Origin: Muribaculaceae bacterium
GTDB lineage: Bacteria > Bacteroidota > Bacteroidia > Bacteroidales > Muribaculaceae
Direction of reading: 5' to 3'
Length of the DNA stretch: 64,000 bases
Assembly (NCBI GenBank): GCA_017557625.1
Contig: JAFYYG010000054.1
Span: forward strand, 1-64,000
The translations under genes and the position numbers were made by a program. Positions 1 through 8,580 of the stretch are shown here, in pieces. Numbering within the stretch: the stretch's first letter is position 1; every line of letters begins with the position of its first letter. Below the pieces are notes generated by a model. That model searched no databases. It was given only the letters and a program-made list of their open reading frames with translations, and was not told where the DNA came from.

Positions 1-1310
1 CACCAAGCGGTGAGGTCGGTGATGTTGACTTGTGTCAAGTCATTGCAGGCATCAAAAGCCCACAGGCCGATATGTGTTACCGACTTGGGAATGGTAATCG
101 ATGTAAAACAACAACGGCTGAAGACTAATTGCCCTATCTCTTTCAATGAACTGGAATTTGAAAAAGTGATTGATGACAGGCTATTACAATGGTAAAACGC
201 ACTATTGCCAATAGATGTCACTGAATTGGGGATAGTTATTGATGTTAAGCCAGAACAATCGCAAAATGCTTCGTATGAAATTATTTTGACGGTGTTGGGG
301 ATGGTTATCGAGGTCATGTTGCCGCAACCATAGAAGGCACTTCCAGCTATTCCTAAACACCCGTTTTTCAGAGTGATTGATGTCCCTTGGGGCATTGTGC
401 CTTTATATTTATATGCCACATTGCCGGCATAGACTACACCATCAGGCTGATTGTTATACCATGCAGTGCCAGCAAAAGCATTACTGCCAATGGAAAACAT
501 CGAGCTGGGAAAGCTCAGTGTTGCCAAACTGCTGCATGCACTGAATGCTTCTCCTCCAATCAAAATTGCTGTGTTGGGTAAAACAACCGATGTCAAACCA
601 GTACAATAATAGAAGGCTTCGTAGCCAATCTCGGTGACAGAACTTGGTATTGTCACTTGTTGCAATGATTTAAAAGCATGGAACGCGTATTTTTTTATTA
701 TTGTTACCGAACTAGGAATGACCAGATTGGTAACTTTTGTGCCATTGAGGTATAGGTCTTGTTGCAGCGGATTGCTGGCTGTGCCATTAAAATCGATATT
801 GCACCAAGCGACAAGGTCGGAAATGTTTACGCGTTTCAAATTAGTGCAGAAGTTAAAGGCGTAATACTCTATCGCTTTCACCGAACTTGGGATGGTTACC
901 TGTGTCAAGCCAGAGCAACCATAAAAAGCATAGTCGCCAATAGCTGTCACGTTGTTGGGAATAGTCAACAATCCCGTTAATCCCGAGCAAGTCGAAAAAG
1001 CATAACCGTCAATAGTAGTGATTGTGTTTGGCATGGTTACCGATGTCAATTCGGTGCAACCGGCAAAGGCTGTACTGCCAATCCTGTTCACAGTATAGGT
1101 CTTGCCGCTATAGGTAACGCTGGAAGGGATTGTTACAGCCCCACTGAGGTCGGTGTATCGAGGCGAGGATGAATTTTGGTATGTCACCGTCACACTTGTG
1201 CCGTCGCTGTTCTTGTTGTAACATAAGCCATTGACCATAAAGTCGTAGGCACTGGCGGGAATCGCCGCAGCCATTAGAAACATGAGGAACGATAAAAACC
1301 TTGTTTTCAT
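1..1310 (-). CDS. BspA-type leucine-rich-repeat surface protein, C-terminus cut by window edge
   Basis: The reading frame opens at the ATG at 1310-1308 and stays open to the window edge, giving about 436 visible residues with no stop. It begins with a signal peptide (MKTRFLSFLMFLMAAAIPASA) and a short conserved block (YDFMVNGLCYN...SDGTSVTVTY) also present in the protein at 32915-33958. It then consists of roughly 23-residue LRR_5 units of the pattern AFxxCxxLTxVTIPxSVxxIG. Interspersed longer units contain VNISDLVAWCNIDF, a variant known in long BspA-like proteins. Such proteins are secreted and bind host or bacterial surfaces; the ligand here is unknown. A TACCTTTGC box lies 36 bases upstream. 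The true C-terminus and any sorting signal are outside the window. Confidence 0.88.
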   Translation of the reverse strand, partial: MKTRFLSFLMFLMAAAIPASAYDFMVNGLCYNKNSDGTSVTVTYQNSSSPRYTDLSGAVTIPSSVTYSGKTYTVNRIGSTAFAGCTELTSVTMPNTITTIDGYAFSTCSGLTGLLTIPNNVTAIGDYAFYGCSGLTQVTIPSSVKAIEYYAFNFCTNLKRVNISDLVAWCNIDFNGTASNPLQQDLYLNGTKVTNLVIPSSVTIIKKYAFHAFKSLQQVTIPSSVTEIGYEAFYYCTGLTSVVLPNTAILIGGEAFSACSSLATLSFPSSMFSIGSNAFAGTAWYNNQPDGVVYAGNVAYKYKGTMPQGTSITLKNGCLGIAGSAFYGCGNMTSITIPNTVKIISYEAFCDCSGLTSITIPNSVTSIGNSAFYHCNSLSSITFSNSSSLKEIGQLVFSRCCFTSITIPKSVTHIGLWAFDACNDLTQVNITDLTAW

Positions 1311-1345
1311 GTCTAAATATTTAGTTGGTTAATATTCTGTTTTTT

Positions 1346-1354
1346 GCAAAGGTA
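1346..1354 (-). promoter_or_regulatory. -7 promoter box of the BspA gene
   Basis: On the minus strand this reads TACCTTTGC, matching TAnnTTTG of Bacteroidetes sigma-ABfr promoters. A clear -33 box is not evident. The inferred leader is about 30 bases. Confidence 0.55.
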
Positions 1355-1833
1355 ATAAATAGTTTTCAGTTATCGGTTATAAGCCACCATTTTTTTGTTA
1401 TAACTACTTCAATTGGCTTGCTTATATAAAACAAAAGCAACAAACAACTGATTAATCTGATTTTTCTGATATATTTCTCCAATAGCTATTCAGAATATAA
1501 ACCACAGATTAAACAGATTCTTTTGCGTTTGCTTCTTTTTTGGACACAAGAACATAAAAACAAAAATTTTTCTCTGGAGGCAATATGAATAATAATTATG
1601 TTCTTATGAAAGCTTATGTTCTTTTGTTTTATTACTGCGTGGGATTCAGATTAATCAGAAAAATGCGATTAAGCGAGTCAAAGCTGATCTTGCTCAATGC
1701 CTTGCAAGCGTGAGCATTTTATCTAAAAATCAGTTGTTTTTTATTTTGACACACCCTATTTGTTCAGGACAGAAAAGCGTTTTTTTAAAGTGGAGTTGGG
1801 AATTATTTCGTAACTTTGCAAAAAACATTGTTT
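1355..1833. other. Divergent intergenic region with AT-rich word repeats and a solo terminal repeat
   Basis: No convincing gene. The words ATTAATCTGATTTTTCTGAT (1451-1470) and its near-inverse (about 1645-1665) resemble the terminator arms at 25551-25627. Positions 1743-1756 read ATTTTGACACACCC, the same terminal repeat that bounds the MITE-like element at 41006-41173; only one end is present here. A short open frame at 1710-1898 overlaps the helicase start and is judged spurious. Confidence 0.5.
1811..1818 (+). promoter_or_regulatory. -7 promoter box of the helicase gene
   Basis: TAACTTTG, followed 15 bases later by the ATG at 1834. The very short leader argues for 1834 rather than the upstream TTG at 1816, which lies inside the promoter box. 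Confidence 0.7.
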
Positions 1834-3711
1834 ATGCAGGCGGTATCTCCCATATTGGAATTGCAGAAGCAGCGGGCATTGCTGGTGGCAGAGCGTGACG
1901 CGGAACGCAGCGAGTTCCAGCGTCAGACAGAGACCGTGGGGCTCGGGCGCAAGGTGAAGCGTGGTGACTGTTGGTGGCCCATCACTGTGGGACGCAGCTA
2001 CTACAACTCTCTCAACCAACTTGTGGTGGAGGTGAGCCGCAAAGAGGACACCGACATTGAACACAATTTTGAATATGGCCGCCAGGTGATGTTCTTTCGT
2101 GTGGATGCGGGCGACAATATCACATATTTCAAGTTTGCCGGCTCGGTGAGCTATGCGCAAGAAGACCATATGGTGATAGTGGTGCCCGACGGCAATGCCG
2201 TTGCCGAGTTGCAAGGGCATGAACACGTGGGAGTGCAGTTGTCGTTTGACGAGCATACCTACCAACTAATGCTCCAAGCCATCGACCGCGTGGCAAAAGC
2301 TAAGGGCAACCGCCTTGCCCATCTGCGCGACCTGTTCTATAATCACAGCAAGACCGAGAAGTTTACCTTTGACCCCATCCGCTTTCCGTGGCTAAACCCC
2401 ACTCAGGAGCACGCCGTCAACGAGGTGCTGCTCGCAAAGGATGTTGCAATCGTGCACGGTCCTCCCGGCACTGGCAAGACTACCACGCTGGTTGAGGCGA
2501 TTTATGAGACGCTGCGACGCGAGAACCAGGTGCTGGTATGCGCCCAGAGCAATATGGCGGTTGACTGGATTAGCGAGCGGCTCGTTGACCGAGGAGTGGA
2601 GGTGCTGCGCATAGGCAATCCCACAAAGGTCAACGACAAGATACTTGGCTTCACCTACGAGCGGCGTTTTGAGGCGCACCCCGACTATCCTCAGCTGTGG
2701 GCGATACGCAAGGCCATCCGTGAACTGCGCGGCGCCAAGCGGCGGGGCAGCGACAGCTACCACCAGAAGCTCGACCGCCTGAAAAGCCGTGAGACCGAAC
2801 TGGAACTGCGCATTAACAACGAGCTCTTTAACAGTGCGCGAGTCATCTCCTGCACCCTCGCCGGAAGCGACAGCCGTGTGCTGCAAGGCATGAAATTTGC
2901 CACCCTGTTCATTGACGAGGCAGCTCAGGCACTAGAGGCAGCGTGCTGGATAGCCATCCGCAGGGCAAACCGCGTAATCTTCGCTGGTGACCACTGCCAG
3001 CTGCCACCAACCATAAAATGCCTTGAGGCGATAAAAGGCGGACTCGCCAAGACCCTGATGGAACGCATTGTGCAGAGCAATCCGCAGGTGGTGACATTGC
3101 TAAAAGTGCAATACCGAATGAACGACGACATTATGCGCTTCTCGAGCGACTGGTTCTACGGCGGGCAGGTAGAGAGCGCTCCCGAAGTGAAATATCGCAG
3201 CATCCTTGACCTCGATACGCCCATGACGTGGGTAGATACCGCCGAACTCGGACTTGAGGCGCATGAGGAACTCGTGGGCGAGACCTACGGGCGCATCAAC
3301 CGTGCCGAGGCACAGCTCACCATCGACACATTGCAGCAGTATTTCGAGCGGTTAGGACGGCAGCGAGTGCTTGACGAACGTCTCGACGTGGGCATCATCT
3401 CGCCCTATCGAGCCCAAGTGCAGTACTTGCGGCGGTTGCTGCGCAAGAGCGCCTATTTCAAACCCTTGCGGCATCTCATCTCGGTCAACACCGTTGACGG
3501 TTTCCAAGGGCAGGAGCGCGACATCATCGTCATCAGCCTCGTGCGCAACAACGACGAGGGGCAGATAGGCTTCCTGCGCGACCTGCGCCGCATGAACGTA
3601 GCCATCACCCGCGCCCGCATGAAACTCTTCATCATGGGCGACAGCAACACCATGACCAAGCATCCGTTTTATAGGAAACTGTATCGTTATATTAAGGGGT
3701 TAGTAGAGTAG
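1834..3711 (+). CDS. SF1B DNA/RNA helicase, UPF1/IGHMBP2-like
   Basis: A 625-residue superfamily 1 helicase. Visible motifs in order: Walker A GPPGTGKTT (about 209-217), motif Ia with AQSN (about 237), Walker B as DEAAQA (about 361), motif III GDHCQLPP (about 385), QYRM, then VDGFQGQE and NVAITRAR near the C-terminus (motifs V and VI). DEAAQA and VTRAR-type motifs place it with UPF1/Dna2/IGHMBP2-like enzymes, which unwind DNA or RNA 5' to 3'. An N-terminal 170-residue region precedes the core, probably a beta-barrel accessory domain as in this family. The bacterial role is not well defined, probably replication or repair. The ATG at 1834 was chosen because an upstream TTG start lies within the -7 box. 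It is followed by short AGTAGAGAAGTGGA-type tandem words at 3705-3760. Confidence 0.9.
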   Translation: MQAVSPILELQKQRALLVAERDAERSEFQRQTETVGLGRKVKRGDCWWPITVGRSYYNSLNQLVVEVSRKEDTDIEHNFEYGRQVMFFRVDAGDNITYFKFAGSVSYAQEDHMVIVVPDGNAVAELQGHEHVGVQLSFDEHTYQLMLQAIDRVAKAKGNRLAHLRDLFYNHSKTEKFTFDPIRFPWLNPTQEHAVNEVLLAKDVAIVHGPPGTGKTTTLVEAIYETLRRENQVLVCAQSNMAVDWISERLVDRGVEVLRIGNPTKVNDKILGFTYERRFEAHPDYPQLWAIRKAIRELRGAKRRGSDSYHQKLDRLKSRETELELRINNELFNSARVISCTLAGSDSRVLQGMKFATLFIDEAAQALEAACWIAIRRANRVIFAGDHCQLPPTIKCLEAIKGGLAKTLMERIVQSNPQVVTLLKVQYRMNDDIMRFSSDWFYGGQVESAPEVKYRSILDLDTPMTWVDTAELGLEAHEELVGETYGRINRAEAQLTIDTLQQYFERLGRQRVLDERLDVGIISPYRAQVQYLRRLLRKSAYFKPLRHLISVNTVDGFQGQERDIIVISLVRNNDEGQIGFLRDLRRMNVAITRARMKLFIMGDSNTMTKHPFYRKLYRYIKGLVE

Positions 3712-3760
3712 TAGAGTAGTGGAATAGTAGAGAAGTGGAATAGTAGAGAAGTGGATTAAT
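3705..3760. repeat. Short tandem intergenic words (GTAGAGAAGTGGAATA type)
   Basis: AGTAGAGTAGT and AGTAGAGAAGTGGAAT are repeated about four times immediately after the helicase stop. This is one of many gene-end word repeats in the window (see findings). Confidence 0.7.
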
Positions 3761-3948
3761 TCTATTGCTCATTTCTGAAATAAGCCTCGGCAGTATAAAG
3801 TGGGATGTTCTCCATCCATCCTTGGTCTATGCAAGGTTTCATTGAAATGCGCAAGGATAACCTATGAAGAAAAACTCGGATCGCAATTAGCGCTCCGAGT
3901 AAATTATTAGAAAGAAATGTAAGTTTTTGAAGATATTTCAACGCATAT

Positions 3949-4611
3949 TTAATAATGATATGACATTTGTTGCTGCGCTTCTAAATAGGATTGTATAGCT
4001 TCTGCAGCCATCTCATAAGTTATTAATTGATACCAATATCCATCATCACCAATTACCATAATATCAGGAGTATTGTCATCATTGATTAACTGTCCGTTCA
4101 AATACATTTTATTATAAATAAACACACTGCCATCCTCATTTACAACTTCTTTTGTTACTTTGTAACTAAAATCTTGGCCTTGTTGTATCATACTCTGTAT
4201 TAATTGTTGAGCGTAATATGCCACTTGAATATATTGCTGTTGCATTTGAGGCGGAACATTATCGGCAAACTTTAACGTTGAAACAAAATCTCCTGGATTT
4301 CCATAATAGATATCATATGCATATAATTGATTTGCTTGTCCCGCCGTAATACCACCTTCCTCGACTTGGTCTTCATCGAATCCCTCAATCATAGCATTAG
4401 CAATTTCAGCATAGTCATTAATATCATTATAAGATTTTACAACTTTTTTGCATAATTTTCCAGTTTTTGCTAATTTTCCAGATTTTGCAGATTTTGCAGT
4501 TTTTGAAAGAATCTTTGCAGCTTCTTTAACTGCGGCAGGTTTGCAAGATGACATCAATATAGAAGTCAGAAACACACTTACAAATAATAGAATTAATTTT
4601 TTTGATTTCAT
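3949..4611 (-). CDS. Lipoprotein of unknown function
   Basis: A 220-residue protein with a lipoprotein signal (hydrophobic stretch then SILMSSC, predicted lipidated Cys 23). A Lys/Ala-rich low-complexity segment (AAKILSKTAKSAKSGKLAKTGKLCKK, about 30-56) follows and may form a basic helix. The rest is acidic and Gln/Tyr-rich, ending QQQMSYHY. I do not recognise the family. Base composition is clearly more AT-rich than the neighbouring helicase, suggesting a different history. It has its own promoter at 4808-4839 with three repeated boxes upstream and a leader of about 190 bases. Expected location is the inner or outer membrane periplasmic face, or the cell surface. Confidence 0.75.
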   Translation of the reverse strand: MKSKKLILLFVSVFLTSILMSSCKPAAVKEAAKILSKTAKSAKSGKLAKTGKLCKKVVKSYNDINDYAEIANAMIEGFDEDQVEEGGITAGQANQLYAYDIYYGNPGDFVSTLKFADNVPPQMQQQYIQVAYYAQQLIQSMIQQGQDFSYKVTKEVVNEDGSVFIYNKMYLNGQLINDDNTPDIMVIGDDGYWYQLITYEMAAEAIQSYLEAQQQMSYHY

Positions 4612-4807
4612 TTTTCTTTGTTTTTAAGTTTCAATTATTCGGTTAATTTTTAAAATTGTATGTTTATATGATGACTTTTTCAGTCGTTGAAAGTCAGCGT
4701 CTTACAAACAACGTTTTGTACTTAAAATTTGGCTTACCCGTTGATTGATTGTAACTTATCAGAGAAGGTATTAATTATTTTCTTGAATCTCATCAAAGAC
4801 GACAAGA

Positions 4808-4839
4808 CAAAATTACATTTTTCTTGGGGAATATGCAAG
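4808..4839 (-). promoter_or_regulatory. Promoter of the 3949-4611 lipoprotein
   Basis: Minus strand: TAATTTTG at 4808-4815 with CTTG at 4836-4839, spacing 20 bases. A copy of the box TTCCCCAAGAAAA sits between the two promoter elements. Confidence 0.6.
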
Positions 4840-4893
4840 TAAAAACCACACTTTTCTTGGGGAATAATTGACAAAAAACACACTTTTCTTGGG
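4818..4893 (-). repeat. Three spaced boxes TTCCCCAAGAAAA upstream of a lipoprotein gene
   Basis: On the plus strand TTTTCTTGGGGAAT occurs at 4818-4832 and 4852-4865, and TTTTCTTGGG at 4884-4893. Spacing is about 34 and 32 bases, close to three helical turns. The first copy lies between the -33 and -7 boxes. They look like binding sites for a regulator; its identity is unknown. Confidence 0.6.
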
Positions 4894-5006
4894 TTATCGA
4901 GCCATCAACAACAAATATTCCGTCAACTATAGGATTAATAATTGGCGGAATTTTATAAATTAGATATATTTAATAGTTTTCTATAGATTGCTGCTAAATG
5001 TGTTGT

Positions 5007-6203
5007 TTATCCTTTCACCGCGCGTGGCAGGGATATGAGTGACGAGTCAAGTGCGATGCGGTAAGGTTCGTTACGCTTGCCTGTGATAATGTAATTGCTT
5101 GCCAGTTCATCGTCGATGATGCACGACTTGAAGCATCGCTTAATCTTTGATATATACTCGTTGAGAGTGTTGCTCATGGGGTCAAGTAGGTTGTCGATAG
5201 CCTCCTTTGCCTTCTCCTCGCTGCGGCCGGGCATCACTATCGAGTAGATGTCCTCAAGTTCAGCGCGGTAGTCACCGATATCGCGCAGCGCTATACCTTC
5301 AGTATGCTTCAGGAAGAGGATATAGATGGCTCTGCACATGGCAGGCATCTTCACTTCCACCTCGTTGAAATTGGGCAGCACAATTTTCAGGTCGTTGTTC
5401 ACCACCAGCGGACTGAGTTGGTCCTTTTGCCCTATCACTATCTTGCCCTCAAGCAGTGTGTTGATGAGTTGTGACGGGTCGGCATGAAATTTTGTCACAT
5501 AATCAAGAATTTGCGCCTGGATGGCTTTTAGTGCCATCTCCCGCTCTTGCTCGATGTTGATTATCTCATCTTCTTCAATGGCAATCTCAGGTGCTGGAAA
5601 ATATTCACAAGAGTCATTCTCTAAATTATCATCATAGACAATATCATCGACATTTTCATCAACATTTTTGCTCTCCTTTTTCTTGTACTTTATCAATTTG
5701 AGCCAAGACTTTTTTCTTTCAGCATGATGTTCATGTTCCACAGAACGGCTTGACCTGGCTACCTCAAGCATGTCACAATAGTCATCATCACCATAGTCAT
5801 CATAGTCTGGCAGGCAGCACATATTCCTACGTGCGTCCTCAGGCTCTAACATCTTGTCGCCCTGGTCGGTACTCAAAACATCGGTGACGCTCTCTGCAAA
5901 ACGCTTGATATCGCGCATTGACTTAAATCTGAGCGGCATCTCCACCACTGCATCTTTGCCAGCATTGCCCACATTGATACGACGGGCCATAAGGGTAGTT
6001 CCACGTTCTTCGGGCGACTGAATCACCTCAATCTTGTAGCCAGTAAGGGACTCAAGCCACTGCAACAAACGAGGCGAGACTGCACGGCCGATAGACCTAG
6101 GCATGTTATTATAATCGTAGTCTAAAAACGACGTGACAACATAGATAACACCGTAGCGCAATCCTCTCTTAAAATTCGGTAAACTTCTTATAATGTGACT
6201 CAT
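5007..6203 (-). CDS. Unknown protein paired with VWA protein; possible C-terminal winged helix
   Basis: A 398-residue soluble protein with no signal peptide. N-terminal part (1-115) is a compact domain of unknown type. Residues about 125-145 contain DARRNMCCLPDYDDYGDDDY, nearly the same as a segment in the VWA protein encoded upstream. A charged low-complexity linker (about 150-225) follows. The C-terminal 160 residues (MPAMCRAIYILFLKHTEGIALRDI ... LNEYISKIKRCF ... GKRNEPYRIAL) resemble a winged-helix arrangement, an inference only. It lies 94 bases after the VWA stop, with a terminator-like hairpin between, so it may be co-transcribed by read-through. The pairing suggests a joint function. 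I do not recognise the family. Confidence 0.75.
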   Translation of the reverse strand: MSHIIRSLPNFKRGLRYGVIYVVTSFLDYDYNNMPRSIGRAVSPRLLQWLESLTGYKIEVIQSPEERGTTLMARRINVGNAGKDAVVEMPLRFKSMRDIKRFAESVTDVLSTDQGDKMLEPEDARRNMCCLPDYDDYGDDDYCDMLEVARSSRSVEHEHHAERKKSWLKLIKYKKKESKNVDENVDDIVYDDNLENDSCEYFPAPEIAIEEDEIINIEQEREMALKAIQAQILDYVTKFHADPSQLINTLLEGKIVIGQKDQLSPLVVNNDLKIVLPNFNEVEVKMPAMCRAIYILFLKHTEGIALRDIGDYRAELEDIYSIVMPGRSEEKAKEAIDNLLDPMSNTLNEYISKIKRCFKSCIIDDELASNYIITGKRNEPYRIALDSSLISLPRAVKG

Positions 6204-6245
6204 GTGGATAATTTAGCAATAGAATTATTATAGACAAGAAACTAG

Positions 6246-6281
6246 CAAAAAGTGTGCCATGTTTTGGCACATGACACACTT
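6246..6281 (-). terminator. Hairpin with T tract after the VWA gene
   Basis: Minus strand stem AAGTGTG...CACACTT with an inner TGCC/GGCA stem, then CTTTTTG. It lies between the VWA stop (6298) and the next start (6203) and would terminate or attenuate. Confidence 0.6.
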
Positions 6282-6297
6282 AAGGCGATAGTTGCTG

Positions 6298-7008
6298 TTA
6301 CATATTATTATCTTTTTTTCTCCTGAAGAAACTTTTAGAGCGCTGGCGCAGGAATTGCCTTTTCTGCTCCTCATCAATTTCCTGACTGCTCATCGTTAGC
6401 GCAATGTCATCGATGTAGTCGTCGTAGTTGTCTTGCAGGCAGCAGAACATGGCCCTGGTGTCCTTATCAGTCTTCTCAAATTTCAGTTTGTTGTCAATCG
6501 ACAGAGAGAACGACACAGCCTCCACATCATGTTCGGCACCGATGTAGGCAAAGAGCCAGCCCTCGCTCTTGTAGGCTTCGATAAGGCTCTTTATGGCCTT
6601 GTGGGTAAACTCCTTAGAGGCATTCTCATAGCCATCGGTGATGATGGTCACGCTGGCGATGGCATTCTTCTCGTTTTCCATCAAGCGGTGCACTGTGGTG
6701 ATAGTGTTGCCAATAGCGTCGTAGAGCGGAGTCATGCAGCAGGGCTTATAGTCGTTGCTGGTGATGGGTTTCACCTCGCCAATGGGGCATTGCTCATAAA
6801 TCTTCTTGATTTCGCATCCGCAGAATGCCACCAATGTGAGCAGGTTATCGTTCTCTGGGTGCTTCTCTTGGCTACGCTCGATTGAGGCGATGGTCTCGTT
6901 CACGCCGTCGATGGCCTGCTTAGCGATGCTTGTCATTGAGCCGCTCTTGTCAAGGATAATCACATTAAATACCTTAGTGCGCATTTTTGTTTCAGTGTTA
7001 GTTTCCAT
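6298..7008 (-). CDS. Stand-alone von Willebrand factor A domain protein
   Basis: A 236-residue cytosolic protein. The MIDAS metal site is complete: DKSGSM (DxSxS, about residues 20-25), the Thr in CMTPLYDA and the Asp in ITDGYENAS. Stand-alone VWA proteins of this TerY-like type act as metal-dependent scaffolds that recruit partners. The C-terminal part holds DTRAMFCCLQDNYDDYIDD, matching a segment of the 398-residue protein encoded next. The tail is basic (RQRSKSFFRRKKDNNM). The promoter is TAATTTTG at 7061-7068. Function unknown; linkage to the neighbour is the best clue. Confidence 0.85.
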   Translation of the reverse strand: METNTETKMRTKVFNVIILDKSGSMTSIAKQAIDGVNETIASIERSQEKHPENDNLLTLVAFCGCEIKKIYEQCPIGEVKPITSNDYKPCCMTPLYDAIGNTITTVHRLMENEKNAIASVTIITDGYENASKEFTHKAIKSLIEAYKSEGWLFAYIGAEHDVEAVSFSLSIDNKLKFEKTDKDTRAMFCCLQDNYDDYIDDIALTMSSQEIDEEQKRQFLRQRSKSFFRRKKDNNM

Positions 7009-7060
7009 AATGTAATACTTTAAAAGATGAATAATTTGCGGTTGATTGATTTTTACACCA

Positions 7061-7068
7061 CAAAATTA
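7061..7068 (-). promoter_or_regulatory. -7 box of the VWA gene
   Basis: Minus strand TAATTTTG, with CTTG about 18 bases upstream. Leader of about 50 bases. Confidence 0.5.
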
Positions 7069-7159
7069 CACACCAAAAACACGATTCAAGGAAAACGACA
7101 ACCTTGCAATTAGGTATATATTTGTTATTCAAGAGTTTAATAGACCGTGATTTTTCAAC

Positions 7160-7254
7160 ATTCACGTACTAAATCGAAGAAAAAAATGCCGTTTTAGTAC
7201 CAATACACATGATTCGTGTGCTAAATCAAAGAAAAAATTGCCGTTTTAGTACCC
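7160..7254. repeat. Two tandem copies of a 42-base hairpin-forming repeat
   Basis: Copy 1 is 7160-7201, copy 2 is 7212-7254. Each has the form ATTC..GTnCTAAATC(G/A)AAG, an A run, then TGCCGTTTTAGTACC. TACTAAA and TTTTAGTA form an inverted repeat within each copy. They lie between the divergent VWA and ddl genes, upstream of both promoters. No coding capacity. Possibly regulatory sites or a small repetitive element. Confidence 0.7.
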
Positions 7255-7386
7255 CAATCTACGATTAAAACACAAAATTAAAATCTTGCAATGGGTTTCG
7301 CATTTTTTTCAGATGATTAGCAATGGTCATTATTTTCATTGAAAACTATTTTTGTCCTTTAATGATGTATAATTGTTGTGCAATTG

Positions 7387-7419
7387 TTTGTAATTGTATG
7401 ATATTATTGTGTAACTTTG
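7387..7419 (+). promoter_or_regulatory. Promoter of ddl
   Basis: TTTG at 7387-7390, 21-base spacer, TAACTTTG at 7412-7419. The ATG at 7456 follows after about 30 leader bases. Confidence 0.7.
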
Positions 7420-7455
7420 CACTTCAATAAATAAATCACATAACACAAAACAGCA

Positions 7456-8466
7456 ATGAAGAAAACAAAGCGAAATATTGCCATCGTGTGTGGTGGCGAC
7501 TCGTCGGAGCATGAGGTGTCGCTGCGCTCGGCGCAGGGACTCTACAGCTGGTTTGACCGCGACCGCTACAACGTGTATATCGTAGTGATAAGAGGCAACG
7601 ACTGGCATGTGAATCTGCATGACGGCAGCATTGCCCCCATCGACAAGAACGACTTCTCGTTCAAACACAAAGACAAGAAAGGCGAGAAGACGACATTCGA
7701 CTATGCCTACATCACCATCCACGGCACCCCTGGCGAGAATGGCATACTACAAGGCTATTTCGACCTCATCAAACTGCCTTACTCCACCTGCAATGTGCTT
7801 GTGGAGGCGTTGACGTTCAACAAATATATGCTCAACAATTATATGCGGCCCTTTGGCGTGACAGTTGCCGACAGCATCCTGCTCATCAAGGATGTGGAGC
7901 GCAACATCACCGAGGATGACATAGAGCGCGAACTCGGAATGCCATGCTTTGTAAAGCCTACCGACGACGGTTCGAGTTTTGGCGTTACCAAGGTGAAAAA
8001 CAAAAGTCAACTCGCACCAGCCATCAAAAACGCTTTCAAGCAGTTCAACCAAGTGATGGTGGAGCGCTTCCTCGACGGTACCGAGGTCACCGTGGGCTGC
8101 TATAAGACCAAGACTAAGAGCGTGGTATTTCCTGTCACCGAGGTGGTTACCGACAACGAATTCTTCGACTATGATGCCAAGTATAACGGTCAGGTAGAGG
8201 AAATAACCCCCGCACGCATCAGCCCTGAGCTCACTGCCGCCCTACAGGCCGAGACCAGCCGCATCTATGACATCCTACACTGCAACGGCATCATACGTGT
8301 CGATTACATAGTTACCAAGAACCCCGACGGCAGCGACTGCATCAACATGCTCGAGGTGAACACCACCCCCGGCATGACAGCCACCAGCTTCATTCCGCAG
8401 CAGGTGCGCGCCGCAGGCCTTGAGATGAGTGACGTGCTCACCGACATCGTCGAGAACCAGTTCTGA
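7456..8466 (+). CDS. ddl: D-alanine--D-alanine ligase
   Basis: A 336-residue cytosolic ATP-grasp enzyme that joins two D-alanines for the peptidoglycan pentapeptide. Visible signatures: GGDSSEHEVSLRS (13-25), HGTPGENG (89-96), the ATP-grasp loop KPTDDGSSFGV (167-177) and the metal/substrate segment EVNTTPGM (300-307). Length fits the family (300-370). It has its own promoter and is followed by an untranslated stretch of short repeated words (GGATCGGGAATCGGGG, then AACACTTATAACTTAACACTT) before the GNAT-like gene. Nothing suggests D-lactate specificity, but this was not tested. Confidence 0.95.
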   Translation: MKKTKRNIAIVCGGDSSEHEVSLRSAQGLYSWFDRDRYNVYIVVIRGNDWHVNLHDGSIAPIDKNDFSFKHKDKKGEKTTFDYAYITIHGTPGENGILQGYFDLIKLPYSTCNVLVEALTFNKYMLNNYMRPFGVTVADSILLIKDVERNITEDDIERELGMPCFVKPTDDGSSFGVTKVKNKSQLAPAIKNAFKQFNQVMVERFLDGTEVTVGCYKTKTKSVVFPVTEVVTDNEFFDYDAKYNGQVEEITPARISPELTAALQAETSRIYDILHCNGIIRVDYIVTKNPDGSDCINMLEVNTTPGMTATSFIPQQVRAAGLEMSDVLTDIVENQF

Positions 8467-8580
8467 GCGCTTGTGACGAGGATCGGAGATCGGGGATCGG
8501 GAATCGGGGAGGTTCACCGTGCTGCGACTCCGTCGCAGCTCATTTAACCCTTAACACTTATAACTTAACACTTACCATTC

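Noticed and set aside
1710..1898. Short plus-strand ORF ahead of the helicase
   Set aside because: It overlaps the helicase start in another frame and spans its promoter; no family resemblance.
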